From Capitulum mitella (Eukaryota > Arthropoda > Thecostraca > Pollicipedomorpha > Pollicipedidae), in contig CP099844.1 in NCBI GenBank assembly GCA_030062745.1, positions 25,792,596 through 25,856,595 on the forward strand: a stretch of 64,000 nucleotides of DNA, read 5' to 3'. Positions 47,098 to 58,509 of this stretch are shown here, one piece after another (positions within the stretch are counted from its first letter, which is position 1; each line of letters starts with the position of its first letter). A program made the translations under genes and the position numbers. Below the pieces are notes generated by a model. That model worked only from the letters and a program-made list of their open reading frames with translations. It did no database searches and was not told the origin of the DNA.

Positions 47098-47599
47098 CAG
47101 AAGATTCAATAAATGGTAAATATAAAACAATAAAAATAAAAATGGTAAAGGAAAATAATTAAACAAAAAAACAGAAATTGCTGTTGCTCAAAATAAAGTG
47201 GGATAAATCCTCTGGGAAAACCACACTTGGGTGAGATTAGGTTGCTAGACCTTCAGTTCAGCCCGCCAATCATTTACACAATCTTCCACCCCTGTTAAGT
47301 AATTGGATTATTTTGCAGCTGATTGTTCTGGCAGCAGCTAAGATGAGCTTTCTTGTCAAATGCTGGATTTTAGACTAAACTCTGACTTGCTTGAATTTAG
47401 TTTTTGGACATTTTTTGTCAGTTACCTAAGGACTTGTTCATGGAAGTTCATGGAACTTCAAATCCAAATCTGATCCAAAATCGTGTTTTGAACAGCTTTG
47501 TCAATCCAATCCGGATCCAGTCCGGCGGATTGGATTGGATGGTAAGATCCGGCGGATTGATCAAGTCCGTTTCGTACTCTATCCGGAAACTGTCACAAA

Positions 47600-48420
47600 A
47601 ATATCGCTATTTCAATACCAGCTGGCAACGTACATTTCCGTGGCTCCAGTACGATTCCGGGACGCAGTCTGTCACTTGCAGTACTTACAAGGAGGCTTTC
47701 AAGCGTGGCCTTTGCCCCGTAAGGAAGCTGGGTCATGCGTTCATCAGTACATGTCTCCGTTCGGGGAAGAAAGCATTTGACAGCTTTAAACCTCACTAAG
47801 GGTGGCAAACGCACCAGCCGGCGGTTCGGTAACTAGATCAAAGCTCGCACCCTAATCCAGCACATGTACTTTCTATGGCCGGGAAGGCGAAAGAAATGCA
47901 GGATGCCCAAGCTACTCTGCGTAGCATATTTGATACAGTTCAGTACATTGTTACTCGAAGTCTCGCGTCTGGGGACAAGAGGAAGACGGCAACTTTCACC
48001 AGTTTCTGTATCTGCTGGAAGGCTTAGCGCCTGGACTGACGGCATGACGTCAGAGAGGCGGCCATGCTTACACGTCGCACCAGGAGTAGTCCGAAATCCT
48101 GGATCTCATGGCTAGTGAGACTGTTCAGCGCCTTGTAAACGAGATCCACCCCAGAGCCATGCAAGGAAACAAGGCAGACAGCGAGAATCGCCGGCGTCCC
48201 TTCGCGCTGATGGTGGACGAGACGCGTGACATTTCCCGTCAAGAACGGCTAACCATCTGTGTCCGCTACGTTGACGACGGTTTGGTCCTCCACGAGATTT
48301 TCTTGGGCTGTGTGCAGCAGGCTCAACGGCGTCGGAGAGTCTAACTAGTATCATCAAGGACGTTTGATCCGGCTAGGTATTTCCTTGGATGACCTGCGAG
48401 GCCGGTGCTAATACGGAGCT
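47600..48420 (+). pseudogene. hAT-A transposase N-terminal half, second copy
   Basis: Same fragment as at 8640-9440: zinc-finger-like block (STYKEAFKRGLCPVRKLGHA near 47680, with Tyr in place of a zinc-binding Cys), then EMQDAQATLRSIFDTVQYIV near 47895, ASETVQRLVNEIHPRA near 48110, and FALMVDETRDISRQERLTIC near 48201, the DUF4371 core with the acidic DET motif intact. Frames change at least twice between these motifs. The frame ends after AQRRRRV. No C-terminal half follows within this unit. Confidence 0.82.
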
Positions 48421-49983
48421 TCCAAGAACAGGTCGATTCAAGGGTTAGTTTGGGATGATATGCTGGTACGATAAGTATTTTGAAAAAGTTGTCATAAGAC
48501 ACTGCAATCTACGCTCTATACAGCCGAGACAAAGTCGGCACAGCAGTCGTAGTTTGGAAGAACTAGGACACTAATTATCTTTGCATTATTTGGTTTTCCG
48601 CAATTTGCACAGATTTTCGTGGCGCGTTTTTCATTACTCCACGTCATGGTGGATGCAACAAGCAGGTGCCTAAAATTTCCATGCGCGAATGTTCTCTGGA
48701 GTGGAAGTTTAATGCTCCAGTTGTCTCCTTAAAAATTATATCAAATATACATGAGATATATCATACATATATCTCATATATAGTCAAATACACATATTTC
48801 TGCAATGCATAGTATGTATGGAACATAGAATGCACAACTGACTTGTTTTCTTCAGTTGCATCTTCATTTCATTAACTTTCACTAGTTATATGACTTGCTC
48901 CATTCACTATCTAGCCCTTGGTTTAGATCTTTCATTCATTTTCATTTCACCCATGATTGTTCTAGGACAGAACCTGTCCAAAGCCTGGCCACTCCAGTTC
49001 AATCCCCTCCTGAGGTTGCCGTCACAGTCAGTGGCCCCTCGTCTTCCTTGTCCCAGGCTGGCAGGTTTGCAGCTCATGATGATCCTGCAAGCAAGTTGGT
49101 TTGACAGCATTGTTGTTAGAAGAAACAGTGTAGTTGCCTCATATAACCAAACCATTTTTTATATAATTATCAGTTCCCTGTGCTACGCAACCAAGATAGA
49201 TGTTTTGTATTGCTGTGTTTCTGCACCACTTTCAAGCCAGTGGCGGTGATTGATGTGCAGATGTTCTGCTCTCTCATTCCATATGCTTTGGGCTTACAAG
49301 CTGCCCTCCACGCAAGGCATATTTGTTTTGTGGCGTGTATCATAACAGGCATTTCAGACATCCCATCGGGCTTGCAACCAGCCACCTTGCATACTGTATT
49401 AGCATCTAGGTGTGGTTGGATGCAAGGAAACCAGATAGGCCCTGCCCTCAATAGGATGCCATTATGTCAGCGGTCCACATCCAGCCGGGCCCCATGCATT
49501 TCAGGAAAGTGGAGGACCACGCTTAGTCCACTGAAAAGTGCTCACATTCCAGATATGTACTCGTAAAACTATAAAAAGTCAAGCCTGAATCGTGCCAACC
49601 ACAAAGTTCACAATCCACATCCATCATATTCATACTCATTCACACACATATTTCACGTTATGGCTGAAACGGGTGGTCATGTGCAGGCTTGACTTGATTT
49701 CTGTCAAAGCCTCTGCAGGGTTTGGCTTGACCTGAGCCTGTTCAGGCCCATTCGTTTCCTCAGATTCTGGACCCAGCCCAGGCCCAGCCCTGAGCCCTTG
49801 GGCTGGGAGTAGAATATAAAAAAGTCATTCGCCGGCTGGGCCCAAGGCGAATACTGCCGTATTCCCATGCTACACGATTCAGACTTGTTCATGATGCAGC
49901 GTTGTACGGGTAGATAGTTACAAAGGTAGATAAAAGAAGAAAAAATAAAAGCTTGTGAAATGTCAAGGTGATTCCAGCGGAAC

Positions 49984-50399
49984 AAGCCTAGTTATGTCAG
50001 ATACCATCACCCAACGATGGTGTCGCCATTGTCATTTCTATAGAGACCTTTTACTTGGATATAGGAGGAAAACGAAAGGACATCGCAGATGACGCAGTGT
50101 TTGTCCAATACCGCACACTCATGACAGGGTGCTGTTTCGGCGAATATATGTCGTACCGTCGTTATTCCCTACCGATGCTTTCTGTTTCTTATTAGTTTGA
50201 GCGGGGGCTGTGGACACATCTGAACCCCGAAATCCGTCGATTCCTTGATTTTGTCCTCAATCCGTGATGCCGTTCGTTGTTTTGTCCTTGCCTTTCCCTT
50301 TCCCCAGGTTTCAGTGAAAAGCCAACGTCAAACGACATCGGGCGATTTTTCTCGTCATCCTCATCTCTTGACCACGAGGCAATCGCATAACTACTCGAG
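49984..50399. other. Spacer between unit B and hAT-B
   Basis: No recognised gene. It separates the end of the unit A homology (49968) from the hAT-B transposase and may hold that element's 5' end. Confidence 0.4.
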
Positions 50400-52380
50400 A
50401 ACCCATGGGTGCCGAAGCAAGCCTTTGTTTTTCTTATCGTGGATGGTAGTGGGAAAAAACGGAGGCTCCAGCGTTCTTACACGGAAAATACAACTGACTG
50501 TCATACAGCCAAGTACCAGGAATGGTGGCTGGGGGACGTTCTGCCGGTGCTGTGCTTTTCTGCGGGAAGGTGCGTGGCTGTGGTGGTCAGCATCTGGGGA
50601 CGCTAGTGACGGAATGCCTCAGAAATCTGATGAAAGTGACGGGAACACTGGAGGAACACTACAACCGGCACTACCATTTGTTCTCGTTGGCCCAGGCGGA
50701 GGCCTTTCTGTCACAACAAAAGCTGGAATCATCCATCTCCGTTCTGCTAGGCTGCCAGCAGAAGGCTGCGGTAGAGAATCGGGCAAGAGAAAAGGAGCAG
50801 TATGCAAGGAGCCTGCTTCCAGTCGCAAACACCTTCATCCTCTGTGGCAGTCAAAACCTCGCTGTCTGTGGCTATCGTGATACGGGAGGAGTGTGTCTCC
50901 ACGATCCCGAGGAAAACGACGGCAATTTCAGGGCCCTCCGATACCATGTGGATGCTGGAGACTCGCATTTAAAGCAACATCTTCAGGTCGCGGCTGGAAA
51001 CGCACTGCTGGCCAGCTGGGACATCGAGAATCAGCTAATCAGTGCATGTGGCGACATGATTGCTGGGAAAATCGTCGAAGAAGTGAAGACCGCTGAAATG
51101 TTCTCGCTTATAGCCGACGAGACAACAGACATGTCAACCAAGGAACAGCTGGCTATATGCGTGCGGTATGTTCACCGAGAGCCTGAGACCAGGGAAGATT
51201 TTGCCGCATTGGTGAGCACCCCTGAAACGACTAGATCGTCCCTAGCTGATGTGATGATCAGAACAGTTCAAGATCTGGGGCTTAATTTAAGTCAGCTCCA
51301 TGGGCAAGGGTACGATGGCGGAGGCAATACGAACGACACATTCACTGGTGCACAGGTGTGCATCTCTCGCGCTCAGTCACTAGCTACGTATGTGCACTGC
51401 GCGTGCCACAGGCTGAATTTGGCCCTCTGCAAATCTTGTACGCTGACACCGATCCGGAACATATACGGTATCATCGCTGGAGTACACGGTTTCTTCAGTA
51501 GATCTGCAGGACGCACTCAGCTTCTGGAGAAACACATCTCGGAGTTCCACAGTTAAACCTAAGAGGGGCGTCTGAACGCGCTATGCTAAACAAGGTGGGT
51601 GGAGAAGCACGACGCAGTCATCTTGTTCCATGACATGCTGCTCGCCATCGTGGCCTTGCTTCCAAGAGAGGCAGGAGACGGGAGACAGCGAAGCTGCAGC
51701 GAAAGCGGCCTGCCCCCTGCCTGCTCTGTCGAGGTTCGAGTTCGTGGTCGCCCTCGAGGCATCAGTGCTCCTGCTCGTAATCACCCTCCCCTTGTCGGTA
51801 AGCCTTCAGGAGGTTGACCTGGACCTCCCACCAGAGCGAGAGGGTAAACGCTCCGGCGGACACTCTACAGGAGTGTTATCGGTGGGACAGGTTCAATCCA
51901 TTTGCCGACTTCCTCGTCGCTGAGATCGAAAGGCGCTTCCCCGCCAACCACACAGCAACTCCTCTGCAAGGCCTCGTTCCCACAAGGGACATGGAGGTGA
52001 ACGCCGTTCTGGTAGCTGCAGAAAAGTATGAGAGGGACCTGGAAAGTCCAACAGCCCTGCTCCGTAAGCTGTGGTACTGGCACATGAAGTGGGAGTTGGT
52101 GGAGGAAAATGAGAAACCAAAGTCTACTATTCAGGCTTTGCGTACCTGCCACCTACCAAACACTCGGATCCTACTCAAGTTGCTTTGCACGCTCCCTGTC
52201 ACCAGCTGCGGGGCAGAGCGGACCTTCTCTGCCCTCAAATGGACCAGGTCACTCCTGAGGTTCACCAGGAGTGAGGAGCGGCTTGAGGGCTTGCTGCTCA
52301 TAGCTGTCCACCGGCGCATACCGGTCAGTGCGAAGAGGATAGTGAAAAAGTTCCTGGAGAGCGGCGCTCGAAGCATTTAA
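50400..52380 (+). pseudogene. hAT-B transposase (DUF4371 plus hAT dimerisation), nearly full length, frameshifted
   Basis: Cut-and-paste DNA transposase of the hAT superfamily, DUF4371/ZMYM1-like. The main open frame, 50522-51556, carries ILCGSQNLAVCGYRD, then GNFRALRYHVDAGD, then SLIADETTDMSTKEQLAICV (DUF4371 core), GQGYDGGGNTNDTF and YVHCACHRLNLALC. After the stop at 51554 the protein resumes in other frames: a TAA directly before TRWVEKHDAVILFHDMLLAI near 51590, then VVALEASVLLLVITLPLS near 51745, then NPFADFLVAEIERRFPA (51890) and PNTRILLKLLCTLPVTSCGA near 52157, with ERTFSALKWTRSLLRFT, ending at 52380. The order and total length (about 660 codons) fit a complete transposase with a few disabling mutations. 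Zinc-finger remnants before 50520 are uncertain. Confidence 0.9.
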
Positions 52381-52815
52381 GAGGCGAAGTACGGAGCCCA
52401 GTGGAACTCTGGTATATTGGTTATTGGCGGTTGGTGGTTGGTTCGTTTTGCCTGACACAAGCTGTCTCGCTGCGTAGCGCCACTGGAAGTGACATGTTGG
52501 TTTTATATAGTTACTGACTGGTGTTTGCGTTGTTTCTGGCACAAACGTTGTCGAAACGAGGACGAAAAGTCGTTCTAGAGTGATGCTACGTTCTGTGGAG
52601 CAACAATGCTGCGTCATTTCGCTAGTGCAACGGTCAAAATAGAAGCAGTACTTCATTGTCGATGACGTTGTTTGGAATCTTTTGAGTAGTGACTGAATAT
52701 TCGCCGAAACAAAGTTAGATCAATACAAAGGCAACACACCAATGGTGCAAGAACACTGAGAATGCAGGAAATGGTACTCCTGGGTTGCAAGTATGATGGG
52801 TACCGGCGTATGAAT
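52381..52815 (+). repeat. hAT-B 3' flank, left arm of an inverted pair
   Basis: Non-coding continuation after the transposase stop. Together with the transposase 3' part (from about 51838) it is repeated in reverse orientation at 54955-55925. Homology ends near gatgggtaccggcgt on this side and acgccggtacccatc on the other, which may mark the element terminus. Confidence 0.8.
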
Positions 52816-52879
52816 TGAAAGTGCATCGATTCAAGACATAATGTTGCCACGGTCTATTTAAAAAGGAATTTATTTATTT

Positions 52880-53342
52880 AGCTACCGTAATCACCCAAGT
52901 ATAATGCTTACCCAAGTATAACGCTCCCCCACTTTTGAATCGAAAAACAGGTCTTTTTTGTCATACCCAAGTATAACGCTCCCCCTAAGTTTTCAGATTT
53001 TTCTGTTAAAAAGAAGTTTTCATATTTTTTATGAAAAAAATTTATTTCCGATAAAAAACTAAATTTTCTGCATTTCAGTCATAATCCATCAAAGTCATCA
53101 TCATCACTGTCATCAAAAAGTTCATGAAACTCTTCCGGAGTTAGTCTTGCATCTGTATCCCAGTTGGGGTCAAGTTGGTCTTCATCTTCTTCATTTTCTT
53201 CTTCTGTGTCTTCTTTCCAGAGTTCATCGTCTTCTGTGCCATCCAAATTGTTTGAGATTCCAGTCTTCAGGAAACTCTTGACAACCATCTGAGACGGAAT
53301 GTCATCCCAGGCTTCCTTGACCCAAGTAGAGACTAGAGACAG
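52880..53342 (-). pseudogene. pogo/Tigger-type transposase C-terminus with 3' terminal region
   Basis: The minus strand reads LVSTWVKEAWDDIPSQMVVK and SFLKTGISNNLDGTEDDELW, followed by a strongly acidic tail ending DDSDDDDFDGL (stop at 53079). The W-IP-S-KKCGISNALDGTEDD block plus acidic tail is the C-terminal signature of pogo/Tigger/Jerky-type DDE transposases. Downstream (52885-52990) three copies of acccaagtataacgctcccc lie close together, presumably the terminal repeat. Everything upstream of the C-terminus is missing, so this is a 5'-truncated fragment between the two hAT-B arms. Confidence 0.75.
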
Positions 53343-54200
53343 GCTACCTATTTGGATAACTTTGGTTCAGAATATGCAATTTGTTTTGAACAGTTAAAAG
53401 AGGGCGTGAACAAAAACTCGAAAAATGATAGGAAATGGATAAAAAAATCTCATAACTTCGCTGACGCTGATGAACAGACTGGAGAAGTCTCCTTGTTGAT
53501 CCACGGAACATTTGGGAATGCAATTTGTTTTGCAGAGACAGCCAAAGAAAATCATCCATTACCGCCATCCGCTGGACGTAGAAATGTAGTGGTTGTGGGG
53601 AATTTTAACGGACACTAGGCCTCTTAGTCATATGCTAACCAACTAACCTGTGGCAAACCTTTCCATGCTTAAATCAGAACTTGAGGGGAAGGAAGAGGTA
53701 CTCCAGTAAGATGCAAGGCAGACTACGTCAAAACAACACAATTTACAATCGTCTGATATCGATCATCAAACGCGGTATGGCCGATTTGCTCGATCTTCAT
53801 GGCATGGAAATACTGGGCGATGTTCTGTATTTAATCACCACAGCCACACCACAGATGCCGCCAACTCAGCGTTGCCACCCATTGGTAAAATATTCCAGTT
53901 CTAGTCTGAATCTCTGAACCTGTCATATTTATGGTTCTTTTTAGTATGTAGTATGGCAGACTTAAGCGTAACCGTTGTTCAAATGCTCTGAGTCACTATG
54001 TCTCCGGAGATGGGTGGTTGTAGTATTGGGGCGTTTTTACATCAAGGATGTGAGTGGTATCGAGTGGGTGCTAAATCCCATTTTTGTTATTGCATTAACA
54101 GTACGAGTATTTTGCATGGATTGTGGAGGCAATGAAGAGACAGTTTTCTGGAAATTTTGACATGTTGTACAGGCAGTTTGCTGCTTATAAATAGCGGAAA
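53343..54200. other. Stretch without a recognised gene between hAT-B arms
   Basis: No family motif recognised. A short frame at 53352-53618 is open but overlaps no recognisable domain. Confidence 0.4.
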
Positions 54201-54480
54201 ATATTGCATTCAGGTGTGCACGCTCAGCCGAAGGACGAGCAGCTCAGAGCCATTTTTATCCACCTCTCAGCACACCGGCTGAACCAAACGTGCCACGATG
54301 TCGCCGCAGAAGTTCCAGAGCTGTGCAGCACCGTGGGTGAGGTGTTCAGGGCGGCCACATACGTGCGAGACTTTCCAAGCGTGTAACGTCTCTAATCCAA
54401 GCAGGAGCCGCGCCGTCGCTGCGGCCTCTGTGTCGCACCAGACGGATGTACTCGGAGCCGGCGCTGGTATTCGTCTTGTT
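54200..54480 (+). pseudogene. Possible third hAT transposase fragment
   Basis: The frame 54204-54386 reads AIFIHLSAHRLNQTCHDVAA followed by EVPELCSTVGEVF. This resembles the hAT/DUF4371 segment HC-AHRLNLALVD...-PE-..-F, with Leu-Ser where the Cys is usual. It is short, unsupported by neighbouring motifs, and different from hAT-B at this position. Confidence 0.45.
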
Positions 54481-54954
54481 CAAATGGAGTGTCCTCCGCG
54501 ACGAATTCGAAGGAGGCCAGGCACGCGGCCGGACGTGGCGAGCACGGCTAACGGCTTTTCGCGTTTCCCGGAATCATTTAATATCTGGTTCTGCACAGGA
54601 GATCCAAACGATGGCCGAGACTCTGCACCTCATCAGGACTTTGCGTGATGCGGCAGTCCTTCGTCGCGACAGGTTCGACGAGTCTCTAGCGATAGGAGCC
54701 CTCGGACGACCAGAGGGCCCCCTGAAACTACTAAACCTTCAGACGACGTTCCAAAATGTTCCCAGTTTCGTCCCCAAATGTTACCTAGATCTGCAAGGAG
54801 ACTTCTCCAGGATGTCCTGCAGCGTCAACAAAGCTATGTGAGCGTTTTATATGATCCATTTTCCATCATTTTTTAAGTTTTTGCCCACGCCCTGTTTTGG
54901 CTGTTCAAAACAAATTTTCAAATTTCAAAACAAACAAAAACAAAACACAAAAAC

Positions 54955-55925
54955 GCCGGTACCCATCATACTTGCAACCCAGGAGCACCATTTCCTGCAT
55001 TTTCGGTATTCTTGCGCCACTGGTGTGTTGGCTTTGTATTGATCTAACTTTGTTTCGGCGAGGATTCAGGCGCTACGGAAATGATTCCAAACAACGTCAT
55101 CAGCAATGAGGTACTGCTTCTATTTTGACCGTTGCACTAGCCAAATGACGCAGCGTTGTTGCTCCACAGAACGCAGCAACACTTCAAAACGATTTTTTGC
55201 CCTCGTTTCGACAAAGTTCGTGCCAGAAACAACGCAAACACCAGTCAATAACCATATAAAACCAACATGCCACTTCCAGTGGCGCTACGCAGCGAGACAG
55301 CTTGTGTCAGGCAAAACGAACCAATCACCAACCGCTAATAACCAATATACGAGAGTTCCACTAGGCTCCGTACTTCGCCTCTTAAATGCTTCGAGCGCCG
55401 CTCTCCAGGAACTTTTTCACCATCCTCTTCCGCACTGACCGGTATGCGCCGGTGGACAGCTATGAGCAGCAAGCCCTCAAGCCGCTCCTCACTCATGGTA
55501 GACCTCAGGAGTGTCTTGGTCCGCTTGAGGGCAGAAAACGTCAGCTCCGCCCTGCAGCTGGTGACAGGGAGGGTGCAAAGCAGCTTGAGTAGGATCCGAG
55601 TGTTTGGTAGGTGGCAGGTACGCAAAGCGTGGACAGCGGACTTTGGTCTCTGGTTTTCCTCCACCAACTCTCACTTCGTCTGCCAGGACAATAGCTCAAC
55701 TCGCAAGGCCGTTGGACTTTCTAGGTCTCTTTCATACTGTCCTGCAGCTGCCAGAATGTCGTCCACGTCCATGTCCCTTGCAGGAACGAGGCCCTGCAGA
55801 GGAGTTGCTGTGTGGTTGGCGGGGAAGCGCCTTTCGATCTCAGCGACGAGGAAGTCGGCAAATGGGAGGAACATGTTCCGCCGGTAGTGCTCCTGTAGAG
55901 TGTCCGCTGGAGCGGACCTTGACAT
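54955..55925 (-). pseudogene. hAT-B C-terminal part and 3' flank, inverted copy
   Basis: On the minus strand, ADTLQEHYRRN and PFADFLVAEIERRFPANHTA (near 55860) are followed, after a frameshift near 55675, by PNTRILLKLLCTLPVTSCRA near 55605 and EERLEGLLLIAVHRRIP near 55460, i.e. the hAT dimerisation domain. The 3' flank from about 55385 to 54955 matches 52381-52815. The conserved Gly and Glu of SCGAE-RTF read as Arg and Leu changes (SCRAELTF). The N-terminal two-thirds is absent: the copy starts directly at the junction with the inverted unit A fragment at 55920. Confidence 0.88.
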
Positions 55926-57037
55926 TTCACGATCTTTTATTTTTTCTTCTTTTATCTACCTCTTTAACTATCTATCAGTGCAAGGTTGCATCATCAACAA
56001 GTCTGCATCATGTAGCATGGGAATACGGCAATGTTCGTCATGGGCTGTGCCCTCGAATGACTTTTTTGTATTTTGCTCCCAGCCCTAACCCTATGGGCTT
56101 AGGGCTGGGCCTGGGCTGGGTCCAGAATCTGAGGAAACGAATGGGCCTGAACGGGCCCAGGTCAAGCCAAACCCTGCAGGGGCTTTGACAGAAATCAAAT
56201 TAAACCTGCACATGACCACCCGTTTTAGCTAAACGGTGAACATGAATAGGCAAATCTGTGTTTGACACCATTCAGACTTGACTTTTCACAGCTTTTCATA
56301 CTGGAATGTGAACACTTCAATGGACTAAGCATCGTTCTTCACTTTCCTGAAATGCATAGGCCCGCACTGGACCTGGGCCGCACCTGGATGGGCCTGGGTT
56401 AAGCTGGGCTCACTTTGAATCAGCCCATGGTGGACTTCAACATAATGACATCCTACTGAGGGCAGAGCCCATCTGGTTTCCTTGCATCCAACCACACCTA
56501 GGTGCTAATACAGTATGCAAGGTGGCTGGGTGCAGGCCGAGATGGGATGTCTACAATGCCTGTTAAGACACATGCCACAAAACAAATATATATTGCATGG
56601 AGGGCAGCTTGTAAGCCCAAAGCATATGGAATGACAGAGCAAAACAACAGGAAGTTAAACTGGAACATATGCAATGCTCTACACAACATCAATCATCACC
56701 ACTGGCTAAAAATTTGTGCTGAAACACATCAGTACAAAACATCTAACTTGACTGCATGGCACAGTGAGTTGATAGCTTAATTATATGAAAAATGGTTTAG
56801 TTATATGAGACAGCTATATGCTTCCTCCCGCGACAATGCTGTCAAACCAGTTTGCTTGCAGGATTATCATGAACTGCAAATTTGCCAGCCTGGGACAAGG
56901 AAGGCGCGGGGCCACTGACTGTGGCAGCAACCTCAGGAGGGGACTAAGCTGGAGGGGACAAGCTCCGGACAGGTTCTGCCCTGGAACAATCGTGGGTGAA
57001 ATAAAAATGAATGAAAGGTCTGTAGCAAGGGTTGGAT

Positions 57038-57040
<3 letters not shown>

Positions 57041-57091
<51 letters not shown>
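57041..57091. repeat. (AT)n microsatellite
   Basis: About 25 AT units inside the inverted unit A copy. The equivalent site in the other copies has no such tract. Confidence 0.95.
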
Positions 57092-57093
<2 letters not shown>

Positions 57094-57328
57094 CAAGGAT
57101 TTGATATATGTATAAATATAATGATATCTGATATTTGATATAGATTTGATATGGTTACTTAGGAGACAATGTAAGCATCAGATTTCCACTCAGGAGAACA
57201 TTTGCGCATGGGAATTTTAGGCGCCTGTTTGCTGCAGCCAACATCAGATGGAGTCATGAAAAGCATGCTATTAAAATCGGTGCAAACTGCAGCGAATCAA
57301 ATAATGCAAAGATAATTGGTGCCCTAGT

Positions 57329-57562
57329 CAGGCACGTAGCGAGAATTTTTTTCAGGGGAGACAAATGTCAAATTTCGTAATATACCGCTGGCATATAACA
57401 AAATTTATAGGACAAAGCAGCAATTCTTTTGTAATAACGTTTGCTTTCGCTACATATATATGATCACTGTTCCGTATTCGTGCGAAATGGTCATATATTT
57501 AGTGTAGACCGCGTGGCTCGGGGGGAGGCATGGCCCCCATGGCGCCCCCTTGGCTACGTCCA
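57329..57562 (+). mobile_element. MITE, 234 bp, nested in unit A copy 3
   Basis: Short element with imperfect terminal inverted repeats caggcacgtagc and ggctacgtcca, and G/C-rich subterminal sequence (ggaggcatggcccccatgg). It interrupts the unit A word cctagttcttctcaac, which is continuous in the other copies near 9560 and 48560; TAGT is present on both sides (57325-57328 and 57563-57566), consistent with a 4-base target duplication. No coding capacity. A diverged relative is at 41516-41760. Confidence 0.82.
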
Positions 57563-57671
57563 TAGTTGCTCTCCACTATGATTGCTGTGCCGACTTTGAA
57601 GTGCCCGTATAGAGCGCACATTGCAATGTCTTATGACAGCTTCTTCAAAATACCTATCATGCCAGCAAATC

Positions 57672-57990
57672 ATCCCAAACTAATCTTTCAGTCGACCAGC
57701 CATTCTGGATGTCCCGTCGTAGCATTGGCCCCGCTGGTCATCCATGGAGATGCCAAGCCGGATCAAGGCGTCCTTGATGATATTAGTTAGCCTCTGTTGC
57801 ATACAGCCCCAAGAAAATCTCGTGGGCGACCAAATCGTCGTCAACACAACGCAAGCGGACACAGACAGCCACCTGCTCGTGTTGAGTCGTCAACCTTCAG
57901 CGCGAGGAGGTGTCTGCGGTTTTCGTTGTCTGTCTTGTCTCCTCGGATGGCGCTGGGGCGGATTTCGTTTACAAGGCGAAAAATAGTCTA
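57672..57990 (-). pseudogene. hAT-A transposase fragment, third copy
   Basis: The minus strand reads LVNEIRPSAIRGDKTDNENR near 57975, then a decayed DUF4371 core, then QQRLTNIIKDALIRLGISMD and QRGQCYDGTSRMAGRLKD at about 57790-57680. The latter is the IIKD-LIRLGI-..-RGQCYDGASNMSG block of DUF4371 hAT transposases, better preserved here than in the other two copies. The Asp-Glu-Thr region has lost the motif, and stops intervene. Confidence 0.78.
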
Positions 57991-58375
57991 CCTAGCCATG
58001 AGCTCTTATCACTCGCGTCTTATCACGTGCCATGCTAAGTATTTCAAATTTTGTGAAAAATTAAAATATGGAAAAAATGTATTTTGTCCTGAAGAAGGCA
58101 ATACAGCCGAAACCTCGCAATATTTTTTTGTTTTGTTTTTAGCACTTTATCGATACCTTCTCTTTTTAAACTTGAGTTTGAGCGGTATTTGCACCAAAGT
58201 ATGCGCAGACAATATTCTGTGTGATATGCGACATTTTACACCAGTTTTCGAGCTCATGGTGAAAATCCAGTTTAGAAACATTCATCATAATACACAGTGA
58301 ACAAGAACGGCAAACTGACCTCTTGACCTAAATTGAATTTCGTGACGCCAAACCAGAAATGGTCAAAGTGAACAT

Positions 58376-58509
58376 TTAAAGACATCTGCTGTGTGCCTGC
58401 AACCACAGTTCGTGTCCTGCATCGTAGTAGGTCGGACTCACGTCAAAAGCATACGGCCTAGAAATTAGCGACATCTTCCTTGACCGGATTGCGAAGTAAT
58501 CGGTGACCT
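58376..58509 (-). CDS. Possible terminal coding exon, function unknown
   Basis: A minus-strand segment follows a strong acceptor (tttttgttttcttcctag) and stays open for 43 codons to a TAA: VTDYFAIRSRKMSLISRPYA then FDVSPTYYDAGHELWLQAHS. The composition looks protein-like, but no family is recognised. No partner exon or polyadenylation signal was found close by, so it may be a transposon piece or chance. Confidence 0.3.

Larger units (their letters stand above)
55920..57990 (-). mobile_element. Unit A, third copy, inverted and partial
   Basis: Read on the minus strand, it covers the equivalents of about 48150-48560 (57990-57563), then about 48560-48900, then 48900-49968 (57039-55920). It is interrupted by a nested 234-bp MITE (57329-57562) and a (TA)n tract. 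Its inner end abuts hAT-B sequence at 55920, exactly where the second copy loses homology at 49968. Confidence 0.82.

Noticed and set aside
53079-53288. Acidic host nuclear protein
   Set aside because: Reading upstream gives AWDDIPSQ and the SFLKTGISN-LDGTEDD block, identifying it as the C-terminus of a pogo/Tigger transposase.
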